Shown here in pieces: positions 57,026-64,000 of a stretch of DNA of 64,000 nt (position 1 is its first letter; each line of letters starts with the position of its first letter). Source of the stretch: Massilia sp. Leaf139 (lineage in GTDB: Bacteria; Pseudomonadota; Gammaproteobacteria; Burkholderiales; Burkholderiaceae_D); the NCBI RefSeq assembly GCF_001424165.1, contig NZ_LMOJ01000023.1, forward strand, positions 323,708 through 387,707. The letters run 5' to 3'. Under the pieces are notes generated by a model. It did no database searches, had not been told where the DNA came from, and saw nothing but the letters and a program-made list of their open reading frames with translations. The translations under genes and the position numbers were made by a program.

Positions 57026-58171
57026 TTATTTGATCATCAAACGCAGCGAATCCCAGGCGCGGCCGAAGATGCTCGCTTCCTGCACTTCTTCCAGCGCGAC
57101 CACCGGCAGCACCAGCAGCGGCTTGTTGTCGACCATCATGCGCAGGGTGCCGACGCGGCCGTTGCGCGGCAGTGGGGCGACCAGCGGATCCTTGCGCTCG
57201 AGCACAGGTTTCAGTTTGCCGGCCACGCCCTTCGGCACCGTCACCAGCACGTCGTTGGTGAAGCCGATTTTGACGCTGCCCTGCGAACCCTTCCACACTT
57301 CCGGGGTGGCAATTGCCTGGCCCTTCGAATACAGCTTCACGGTATCGAAATTCTGGAAGCCCCAGTTCAGCAGCTTCTGGCTTTCCTGGGTACGCACCGC
57401 GTCCGAGCTGGCGCCCGAGACGACGGAAATCAGGCGGCGCTGGCCCGAAGCGCCGTTAGGACGGCGTGCCGAGGCGATCATGCTGTAGCCCGAGGATTCG
57501 GTGTGGCCGGTCTTCATGCCGTCGACGGTCGGGTCGAGCCAGAGCAGGCGGTTGCGGTTCTGCTGGGTGATCTTGTTGTAGGTGAACTGCTTGACCGAGT
57601 CGATCTTGTAGAACTCGGGGAAGTCGCGGATCACATTGGTGGCCAGCTGCGCCAGATCCTGCGCGGTCGAGTAGTTGTCCGGGCTCGGCAGGCCGTGCGG
57701 GTTGGCGAACTTCGTGTTTTTCAGGCCCATGCGCTGGGCTTCGCGGTTCATCAGCACGACGAAGGTGCCTTCGTCGCCGGCGACCGCTTCGGCCAGGGCG
57801 ACGGCGGCGTCATTACCCGACTGCACCATCAGGCCGTGCAGCAGGTCGTCCACGCTGACCGGGGTGGCCGGGTCGATGAACATCTTCGAGCTGCTCGAAT
57901 CGACTTTCCACGCACGGGTCGACACATTCACCATCGTGTTCAGGGCCAGCTTCTTGTCGCGGATGGCGCCGAAGACAACGTAGGCCGTCATGACCTTGGT
58001 GAGCGAGGCGGGCTCGATGCGCGCATTCGGATCCTGGGCCGCAATGACCTGGCCGCTGGTGGCGTCGAGCAGCAGCCACGATTTCGCCGCGATCGATGGG
58101 GCAGGCACGGTTTGCGCGCCCGCCGACATCATCAGCAGGCTGGCGGCCACGGCCGCAATCAGTTTTTTCAT
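57026..58171 (-). CDS. D-alanyl-D-alanine carboxypeptidase (PBP5/6 type)
   Basis: 381 residues. Signal peptide (MKKLIAAVAASLLMMSAGAQ). Penicillin-binding motifs: SLTK with the catalytic Ser near residue 58, SGN in VQSGNDAAVALAEA, and KTG in DGMKTGHTESSGYSM. A C-terminal beta domain and the amphipathic tail FGRAWDSLRLMIK anchor it to the inner-membrane outer face. It trims the terminal D-Ala from peptidoglycan stem peptides. ATG 58171 is chosen because it starts the signal peptide. Confidence 0.95.
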   Translation of the reverse strand: MKKLIAAVAASLLMMSAGAQTVPAPSIAAKSWLLLDATSGQVIAAQDPNARIEPASLTKVMTAYVVFGAIRDKKLALNTMVNVSTRAWKVDSSSSKMFIDPATPVSVDDLLHGLMVQSGNDAAVALAEAVAGDEGTFVVLMNREAQRMGLKNTKFANPHGLPSPDNYSTAQDLAQLATNVIRDFPEFYKIDSVKQFTYNKITQQNRNRLLWLDPTVDGMKTGHTESSGYSMIASARRPNGASGQRRLISVVSGASSDAVRTQESQKLLNWGFQNFDTVKLYSKGQAIATPEVWKGSQGSVKIGFTNDVLVTVPKGVAGKLKPVLERKDPLVAPLPRNGRVGTLRMMVDNKPLLVLPVVALEEVQEASIFGRAWDSLRLMIK

Positions 58172-58294
58172 GGGAGCTAAATGTAAGTCAGTAGGGGTGG
58201 TGCGGATGCCGATGGGTGTCAAAAGAATATTGCCCACCGGCATGGAATCGATGAAGTGCTTAATTATAGGCCAGTGCGGCTAGACTGTAACCCG

Positions 58295-58930
58295 TCAATT
58301 GTCACGCCGCCACATCTGCACGACAAGATTTTTGATCGGATTGAGACGCTTGTGGAAGAAGTGATCCGCGCCTGGAATCACGATCACCGGGATTTCCTGC
58401 GGGCGTGCCCAGTCGAACACCATTTGCAGGGTAATGGTGTCGTCCAGCTCGCCATGGATGAGGATCGTGTCTTCCGGCACGCTCGGCAATGGCCATTTGC
58501 CGGCGGCGGTACCGACCAGCACCATGCGCTCGATGGCGTCCGGTTTGCCTTCGTTGACCAGGCGCGCATGCAGTTGCGACTGCACGAAGGTGCCGAAGGA
58601 AAAGCCTGACAGCGCCACCGGCAGGCCGGGGTATTGCGACTGCATGTAGTCCAGCATGAAGGCCATGTCGTCGACTTCGCCATGGCCGCGGTCGTGTTCA
58701 CCCTCGGACTGGCCGACGCCGCGGAAATTGAAACGGGCCGTCGCGTAGCCGAGCGTGACGAAGGTGCGCGCCAGCGTTTGCGTGACCTTGTTTTCCATCG
58801 TGCCGCCATAAAGCGGGTGCGGGTGCGCTACCAGGGCGATGCCGCGCGGCGCGCCTTCTGGCAGGTCGAGCATGCATTCCATCTTGCCGGCGGGGCCGTC
58901 GAGGGTAAAACGTTTCGAAAACTTGTTCAT
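58295..58930 (-). CDS. Alpha/beta hydrolase
   Basis: 211 residues. Opening LVAHPHPLYGGTMENKV with the oxyanion-type HPHP, nucleophile elbow GFSFGT with Ser near residue 109, Asp in HGELDDTITL and the His in GADHFFHKRL complete the triad. The family (YfhR/dienelactone-hydrolase-like) is widespread and of unknown substrate; cytosolic. It begins 21 bases after the ferredoxin gene stop on the same strand. Confidence 0.88.
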   Translation of the reverse strand: MNKFSKRFTLDGPAGKMECMLDLPEGAPRGIALVAHPHPLYGGTMENKVTQTLARTFVTLGYATARFNFRGVGQSEGEHDRGHGEVDDMAFMLDYMQSQYPGLPVALSGFSFGTFVQSQLHARLVNEGKPDAIERMVLVGTAAGKWPLPSVPEDTILIHGELDDTITLQMVFDWARPQEIPVIVIPGADHFFHKRLNPIKNLVVQMWRRDN

Positions 58931-58951
58931 GGTGCAGTAAAAGGTGAAGCG

Positions 58952-59275
58952 TCAGATTTTCAGGCGTTCGACGACCTGGCCGCCGAGGATGTGGGTGTCG
59001 ATGATGTCGTCGATGTCGTCGGTATCGACATAGGTGTACCAGGTGCCCTGCGGGTAGACCACCAGCACCGGGCCTTCTTCGCAGCGTTCCATGCAGCCGG
59101 CCTGGTTGATGCGCACCTTGCCCGGCTCGCTCAGACCGAGTTTCTTGATGCGCTTCTTGGCGTGCTTTTGCGCGATCGCGCCGGCCTTGCCGCAGCTCTG
59201 GCGGCAGTTATCGCCATCGCGCTCATTCATGCAGAAGAATACGTGGTGTTCGTAAAACGGTTTGTTGTCGCTCAT
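58952..59275 (-). CDS. Thioredoxin-like [2Fe-2S] ferredoxin
   Basis: 107 residues. Cluster ligands read as C in FFCMNERDGDNCRQSCG and the pair in INQAGCMERCEEGP; the C…C(8-12)…C…C layout is that of the thioredoxin-fold ferredoxins related to NuoE. The segment VVYPQGTWYTYVDTDDIDDII is conserved in this family. Probably an electron carrier; partner unknown. Likely co-transcribed with the hydrolase that follows. Confidence 0.88.
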   Translation of the reverse strand: MSDNKPFYEHHVFFCMNERDGDNCRQSCGKAGAIAQKHAKKRIKKLGLSEPGKVRINQAGCMERCEEGPVLVVYPQGTWYTYVDTDDIDDIIDTHILGGQVVERLKI

Positions 59276-59320
59276 GTCGTTCTCGCTATGTGACGTGATT
59301 AGCCGCCATTCTACGTGTTC

Positions 59321-60490
59321 CTAGCCGCGATTCAGTTTATGGGAAGGAAGAAGCAGGAACCACAGCGCAAAAAACGGCCACAGCAAGGACAAGAATTGGG
59401 CCGCCCCATTAAAGTTCAGGAATTTGCCCTGCACCCAGCCTTGTAGAGTCAGCGTGAAATACGGGTTCGCCGGAATCGTGTTCACCACGATCAGGCTCAG
59501 CACCAGGGTGACCACCGCCAGCCGGCGCTGGGCGATCTGCGGCGCAAAGGCCAGGCCCGCCAGCATGATCAGGCCAATCAGGAAGCCGCCTTCGGCGCCC
59601 GGCGTCACCCAGACGAAGGCGTTATCGGGCCGGAACAGCAGCGAGCTGGCCAGGGTCTTCATCACCAGCGCGGCGGCCAGCATCAGCAGCATCAGGGTAT
59701 AGCGCGGCGCGCCCCGGCGCAGCAAACAGAGCAAAGTGAGCGCGGCGCCGGTCATGCCGCAGGCGGTGATGATCGTTTCCGACAGCCAGTACTGCTCGAC
59801 GCTCATCGCCGGGCCCGGACGCAGCATGGCGATCAGGTCGATGTCCGTCTCGAACCAGCTGGACAGCCAGCCCGAGATGATCGGCAGCACCTGGCCATGG
59901 CCGAATAAAAAACTTTGCGGATAGATCTGCGCCAGCGGCCATAGCGCGAGCAGCACCAGGCCCTGGCTGGCGTGCGGGGCGAACCAGCGCTTGCGCAGGC
60001 GGTACAGGCGGCCCTGGTCGAGCAGGCTTCTCGCCATGAAGGGGCCGATGCAGGCGCCGACGAAGCAGCCGGCCGCATTCGTGAACAGATCCAGGTTCGA
60101 GGGCACGCGGCTGGGCAGGAAGTTCTGCACCGTCTCCATGGTGCCGGTGACGAGGAAGCCGAACAGCGTCGCCAGCAGCGCGGCCCATACCCCGCGCACC
60201 AGCGGATACAGCGCCAGCACCAGCAGGATGCCGAGCGGGACATAGCCGACGACGTTGACCATCACGTCGAAGCCCGTCCAGTAGCGCTGCTTGACCAGAT
60301 TCATGAACGAGAGCAGCGGCAGGCCGTTGCTGCGCCAGCCCGTGAACGGATACCAGCTGGCGTAGACGATCAGCAGCAGGTAGGCGAGCAGCGCCGCGCG
60401 GGCGACAGGCGAGCCGCGGCGCGGCGCCTCCTGTCCTGCCGCGTCGTGCCCGGCGTCGTGCCCATTCGCGTGCTGCTTCACTGCGGTCAT
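59321..60490 (-). CDS. VanZ-family membrane protein
   Basis: 389 residues with about ten hydrophobic helices. The VanZ pattern is in residues 30-150: LLIVYASWYPFTGW, FDVMVNVVGYVPLGILLVL, GTMETVQNFLPSRVPSNLDLFTNAAGC. The C-terminal half has further helices and no recognised domain. Its ATG overlaps the stop of the lipoprotein gene by four bases, so it belongs to the MCE transport operon. VanZ proteins influence teicoplanin resistance in some Gram-positives; the role here is unknown. Confidence 0.85.
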   Translation of the reverse strand: MTAVKQHANGHDAGHDAAGQEAPRRGSPVARAALLAYLLLIVYASWYPFTGWRSNGLPLLSFMNLVKQRYWTGFDVMVNVVGYVPLGILLVLALYPLVRGVWAALLATLFGFLVTGTMETVQNFLPSRVPSNLDLFTNAAGCFVGACIGPFMARSLLDQGRLYRLRKRWFAPHASQGLVLLALWPLAQIYPQSFLFGHGQVLPIISGWLSSWFETDIDLIAMLRPGPAMSVEQYWLSETIITACGMTGAALTLLCLLRRGAPRYTLMLLMLAAALVMKTLASSLLFRPDNAFVWVTPGAEGGFLIGLIMLAGLAFAPQIAQRRLAVVTLVLSLIVVNTIPANPYFTLTLQGWVQGKFLNFNGAAQFLSLLWPFFALWFLLLPSHKLNRG

Positions 60491-61128
60491 CGTTTGCGGT
60501 TGTCGAAGCCCGTCATCCAGGCAATGAGCTCGGCGGCGACGGCGTCGGTGCTGGCCGCCAGGGCGCGCGCGCCGCCGGCCGCGTCGGCGCTCGTTGCCGC
60601 GGTGGCGCGCGTAAACGTCTTCTGGTCGTGCAGGGTGTGGCCGTTGAACAGCGAGGCGCGCAGCATGAGCTGGCCTTCGCTGGCCGTGGTGCTGGAAAAC
60701 GCGTGCGAGAAGTCGTCGATCTCGATGCGCAGGATCGGGATGTTGGTGCTCGAATCGGTTGCCGACAGCACCTTCACGCCGGCCTGGGCCAGGCGCGATT
60801 TCAAACGCTGCGTCACCAGCAGCAGGGGATTCGCGCTCCAGCGGCTGTTGGCATAGGTGCGCGCCTGCAGCGGGTCGTTGTAGTTCAAGCGGTAGACCAT
60901 GCGCTCGTTCTCGAAGGTCGGCGAGCCGGTCGCATCCATCACGATGATGGCGGCCAGCGGAGCCTGCGCTACTTGCGCGGCCGGGGTGCCCAGCGGGCCG
61001 AAGTCGAACTGGGTGGTGGCGCCGGTATTCTTGTTCGAGGCGCAGCCGGCGACGGTGGCGCCCAGTGCGAGGGCGAGGCCGGCGGCGCCGAGGAAGCGGT
61101 GCAGGGAAGTGGTCAACATAGTCCTCAT
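60487..61128 (-). CDS. PqiC-like ABC-transport auxiliary lipoprotein
   Basis: 213 residues. Signal peptide with lipobox VAGC near residue 29. The mature domain (YRLNYNDPLQARTYANSRWSANPLLLVTQRLKSRLAQAG, then LRIEIDDFSHAF) matches the ABC-type transport auxiliary family seen in PqiC and similar MCE-system partners. It sits in the outer membrane facing the periplasm and would receive lipid from the MCE protein. Overlaps the MCE gene by four bases and the VanZ gene by four bases. Confidence 0.9.
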   Translation of the reverse strand: MRTMLTTSLHRFLGAAGLALALGATVAGCASNKNTGATTQFDFGPLGTPAAQVAQAPLAAIIVMDATGSPTFENERMVYRLNYNDPLQARTYANSRWSANPLLLVTQRLKSRLAQAGVKVLSATDSSTNIPILRIEIDDFSHAFSSTTASEGQLMLRASLFNGHTLHDQKTFTRATAATSADAAGGARALAASTDAVAAELIAWMTGFDNRKR

Positions 61129-62072
61129 TTGGTCGGGGCGACGAAGCCCGGCTCGCCGGGGCCGGGTTGGACGTTCGGATTGCCGAACAGGATGCTCTGC
61201 GGACGATCCGACAGCGAATCGGCCGTGCGCCGCACCGAGCGCAGCGCCGTGCGCGCTTCGTCCGTCATGCGGGTCAGGTGCGGCAGGGTTTCCGCTTCCA
61301 GGTCGCTGGTCACACCCTGCAGCGAGCCGATGGCGCCGTTCAGGCGGTTGATCGGGCCGTCCGGCGCCTGCAGCGTGGTGGCCAGCTGGTCGTAGTTGCG
61401 CACCGTCGTGGTGGCGCTGGCGGCGAAGGTGTCGAAGGAAGTCAGGCTGCGGTCGATCTTGTCGGCCAGCGCCGGCATGCGGTCGATCGTCGGGCCCAGT
61501 TCTTCCGGGATCTCGCCATAGGCGGCGGCCGCCTTGCCGATGTTGTCGAAGGCGCCGATGATGATCTTCTGGTTCTCGTCGCTGACCAGCGCATTGAGGC
61601 GGTTCGTGATCTGCTCGGTGCGGTCGAGGATGGCGATGCCGCGCTTTTCCAGCTGGTCGAGCAGGCCCGGACGCAGCGGAATGCGGCCCACGTGCTCGGG
61701 ATCGGTCTTCAGCAGGGGCGAGCCGGTGCGGTCGTCGTCGAGCTGGATGAAGGCGATGCCGGTCACGCCCTGGTAGCCGAGCGAGGCGAAGGTGGTGGTG
61801 GTGACGGGCGAACCTTCCTCGACCGACAGGCGGATCAGGATCTGGCCGGTTACCTTCGGATCGAACACGATCTCGTCGACGCGGCCCACTTCCAGGCCGC
61901 GGTAGCGCACCGTGGCCTGCGGGTTCAGACCCGGAATCGACTGGGTGGTGACGATCTCGTAGGGCGACAGTTCGGTCTTGTCGCGGTTCAGCCAGAGGCC
62001 CACCAAGACGGTCGCCACCAGCAGGGCGATCGTGAAGACGCCCGTCATCAATGCATACGATCGGTTTTCCAT
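61125..62072 (-). CDS. MlaD/MCE-domain lipid-transport protein
   Basis: 315 residues. One N-terminal anchor helix (ALMTGVFTIALLVATVLVGLWL), then the MCE domain about 40-120 with IPGLNPQATVRYRGLEVGRVDEIVF and ASLGYQGVTGIAFIQLDD. The C-terminal 180 residues are mostly helical. It forms a periplasmic ring that carries phospholipid between membranes. ATG 62072 (MENRSYALM) starts one base after the ATPase stop. Confidence 0.92.
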   Translation of the reverse strand: MENRSYALMTGVFTIALLVATVLVGLWLNRDKTELSPYEIVTTQSIPGLNPQATVRYRGLEVGRVDEIVFDPKVTGQILIRLSVEEGSPVTTTTFASLGYQGVTGIAFIQLDDDRTGSPLLKTDPEHVGRIPLRPGLLDQLEKRGIAILDRTEQITNRLNALVSDENQKIIIGAFDNIGKAAAAYGEIPEELGPTIDRMPALADKIDRSLTSFDTFAASATTTVRNYDQLATTLQAPDGPINRLNGAIGSLQGVTSDLEAETLPHLTRMTDEARTALRSVRRTADSLSDRPQSILFGNPNVQPGPGEPGFVAPTK

Positions 62073-62073
62073 G

Positions 62074-62946
62074 TCACTCCTTCGGTTCTTCCTCGATTGC
62101 TTCGTCGCGTTCCTCATCGCGTTCATCAAGCACTTCGAGTGCCCGCTGGCCGCGCCCGCCAAGGAAGAATTGTTTGATGAACGGATGGTTCACCCGCAGC
62201 ACGTCGCGCGACGGGCCTACCGCCAGCACGTGCTTCTCGGCCAGGACGGCGATGCGCGAGGACAGCGCAAACAGCGTATCGAGGTCGTGGGTGACCATCA
62301 CCACAGTCAGTTTCAGTTCCCGGTGCAGGGCCTGGATCAGCGTCACGAAGGCGTCCGACGCATCGGGGTCGAGGCCCGCGGTCGGCTCGTCCAGGAACAG
62401 CAGCCGCGGTTCCAGCGCCAGCGCGCGTGCCAGGGCCGCGCGTTTGGTCATCCCCCCCGACAGATCCGCCGGCATTTTATTGGCGTGCTCGATGCCCAGG
62501 CCCACCATCTCCATCTTCAGCAGCACGGCGTCGCGGATCACGTCCTCGGGCAGGGCGCGCAGTTCGCGCATCGGCTGGGCGATGTTGTCGAACACGGTCA
62601 GCGCCGAATACAGCGCGCCTTGCTGGAACAGCATGCCCCAGTGGTTGCGCATGCGCTGCAGCTGCTCGGGGCCGGCTTCGCTGATGTCCTCGCCGAACAC
62701 GCGCACGCAGCCGCGCGACGGGTGTTCCAGCCCCAGCATCTGGCGCAGCAGCACGGTTTTACCGGTACCCGAACCGCCCACGATCGACAGGATCTCGCCC
62801 GAATAGATTTCCAGGTTCAGATCCTGGTGCACGACGGTCTTGCCGAACTTCGTCCACAGGCCGCGGATCTCGACCACCGGCGGGCCGACGTCTTCCTCGG
62901 GCTTGCGGTTGAGCTGCTGGGGCGGGCGCTTGATCGCATCAATCAT
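62074..62946 (-). CDS. MlaF-like ABC ATPase of the MCE lipid transporter
   Basis: 290 residues. Walker A VGGSGTGKTVLLRQML, signature LSGGMTKRAALARALAL, Walker B LLFLDEPTAGLDPDASDAF and the H-loop VTHDLDT. LWTKFGKTVVHQDLNLEIYSGE is the Mla/Ttg2A-type start. The C-terminal acidic tail (VLDERDEERDEAIEEE) is an extension beyond typical MlaF. ATG 62946 overlaps the permease stop as TGATG. Confidence 0.93.
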   Translation of the reverse strand: MIDAIKRPPQQLNRKPEEDVGPPVVEIRGLWTKFGKTVVHQDLNLEIYSGEILSIVGGSGTGKTVLLRQMLGLEHPSRGCVRVFGEDISEAGPEQLQRMRNHWGMLFQQGALYSALTVFDNIAQPMRELRALPEDVIRDAVLLKMEMVGLGIEHANKMPADLSGGMTKRAALARALALEPRLLFLDEPTAGLDPDASDAFVTLIQALHRELKLTVVMVTHDLDTLFALSSRIAVLAEKHVLAVGPSRDVLRVNHPFIKQFFLGGRGQRALEVLDERDEERDEAIEEEPKE

Positions 62947-64000
62947 CAGAACCCCACGCCGCTGAAGATGATCGCGAACACGGCATCGGCCAGGATCACG
63001 ACCGTGATCGCGGTCACCACCGAGGTCGTCGTGCCGCGTCCCAGGCTTTCCGTATTCGGCTTGATGCGCAGGCCGAAGTGGCAGGACACCAGCGCGATCA
63101 GCACGCCGAAGGTCATCCCTTTTAATAAGCCGATGATGTAGTTCACCAGCGGCACCGCGTCCGGCAGCTTGTGCAGGAAGTAGCGGAAGGACAGCCCGAG
63201 TTCGATCTTGGCCGAGGCCATGCCGCCGATCAGGGCCATGGCGTCCGTCCACACCACCAATAAGGGCATCGAGATGGCCAGCGCCACCACCTTGGGCATG
63301 ATCAGGCGATAGCCGTGCGAGATGCCCATCACCAGCATGGCGTCGAGTTCTTCCGTCACCTTCATGACGCCCAGTTGCGCCGTGATCGAGGATCCGGAGC
63401 GGCCCGCCACCAGGATCGCCGCCAGCAACGGCCCCAGCTCGCGCACCACGCTCATGCCGAGGATGTTGACCAGGTAGATGTCGCCGCCGAACTGGCTCAG
63501 CTGCTGCGCCGACAGATAGGACAGCACGACGCCGATCAGGAAGCCGACCAGCGCCGTGATGCCGAGCGCCTGGAAGCCGGAGTGGTAGATGTTGGCCGAG
63601 ATCTCGCGCCACGGCCCCGTGTTCGGACGCCGGATGAAGCGGCCCAGATCCTGTATCAGGCGCCCGATCAGTTCGACGAAGCCGTGCAGGTGCTCGAAAA
63701 AGCTGAGCAGGCCGGCGCCGAGCACGATGATCCAGTTCAGCGGACTGACCCGGGTGCGCGGCAGGGTGTGGTGGCTGGCCTTCTCGATGCGGGCGAACAG
63801 CTCTTCCTGGCGCGGATCGAGGGCCAACGAGGCGGGGCGCTTCTTGCCCCAGGCGTTCCAGAGCAGCTGGGCGCCGATGTGGTCGATGCTGGCCACGCCG
63901 GTTAGATCCCAGGCCAGGTTCGGTTTCTTCTTAAGTGCGAGCAGGGTGCGGTTGATCCCCTTGAGCATGCCCTTCTGGCTCAGCGCATGCACCTGCCAGA
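62946..64000 (-). CDS. MlaE-like permease of the MCE lipid transporter (5' end outside window)
   Basis: At least 348 residues visible. The last about 260 hold the MlaE permease core: HSGFQALGITALVGFLIGVVLSY, VRELGPLLAAILVAGRSGSSITAQLG, TEELDAMLVMGISHGYRLIMPK. The region before it (KKKPNLAWDLTGVASIDHIGAQLLWNAWG) resembles a STAS domain. An ATG lies at 63992, but the frame is open through the edge and a STAS domain would need more residues, so the true start is probably outside. It is the first visible gene of the five-gene lipid-transport operon. Confidence 0.88.
   Translation of the reverse strand, partial: WQVHALSQKGMLKGINRTLLALKKKPNLAWDLTGVASIDHIGAQLLWNAWGKKRPASLALDPRQEELFARIEKASHHTLPRTRVSPLNWIIVLGAGLLSFFEHLHGFVELIGRLIQDLGRFIRRPNTGPWREISANIYHSGFQALGITALVGFLIGVVLSYLSAQQLSQFGGDIYLVNILGMSVVRELGPLLAAILVAGRSGSSITAQLGVMKVTEELDAMLVMGISHGYRLIMPKVVALAISMPLLVVWTDAMALIGGMASAKIELGLSFRYFLHKLPDAVPLVNYIIGLLKGMTFGVLIALVSCHFGLRIKPNTESLGRGTTTSVVTAITVVILADAVFAIIFSGVGF

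Overview
This window looks like chromosomal DNA of a high-GC betaproteobacterium of the Oxalobacteraceae, most likely Massilia/Telluria or a close relative. The assignment rests on the gene order gyrB-dnaN-dnaA / rpmH-rnpA-yidD-yidC-mnmE, on the overall protein style, and on repeat families of a kind I associate with this group. It is inference from the sequence; no database search was made. The probable chromosomal replication origin lies between dnaA and rpmH (47114-47451). No rRNA, tRNA, CRISPR array, prophage or complete insertion sequence was seen.

Layout. 1-3007: the 5' part of a Mrp-type cation/proton antiporter subunit A and a Cys-type glutathione peroxidase. 3156-6913: a two-gene operon of two different superfamily-1 helicases. 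6926-9611: a secreted LprI-like protein and an MFS transporter, with a long divergent spacer holding a palindrome and an isolated terminator. 9681-15283: a same-strand sugar-related block of AraC regulator, family 2 glycoside hydrolase, family 9 glycosyltransferase and an N,N-dimethylformamidase-beta-like protein preceded by a 21-residue leader ORF. 15522-19717: nudC, a membrane protein, folE, a transposase remnant, a PAP2 phosphatase and a lipoprotein. 19810-24815: a tightly overlapping AaeXAB-type efflux operon with an outer-membrane factor and a MarR regulator. 24906-35000: HAD phosphatase, AI-2E-type permease, hybrid histidine kinase, Rrf2 regulator with a flavoprotein, a NERD-helicase-like protein and a diguanylate cyclase. 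35188-40385: acyltransferase, an HExxH membrane protein and a C39-peptidase ABC exporter with its HlyD partner. 40530-55467: an MFS sugar-acid transporter, then the origin region and housekeeping genes through mnmE and pssA. 55471-64000: CsoR-family repressor with an aldo-keto reductase, PBP5/6-type carboxypeptidase, small enzymes, and an MCE (Mla/Pqi-like) lipid-transport operon that runs off the right edge.

The most unusual signals are in the non-coding DNA. One family of long hairpins (three copies: 16335, 19242, 52718) sits exactly between the stop codons of convergent genes, with a conserved core and arms whose sequence differs between copies while pairing is kept. A second palindromic family (45669, 51416, 56772) shares GTAGGGT and CCACGCG blocks. 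Among genes, the SF1 helicases with degenerate NERD-like N-terminal regions (4949-6913 and 31618-33246), the leader ORF at 15218-15283, and the C39 exporter with no precursor peptide nearby deserve a closer look.
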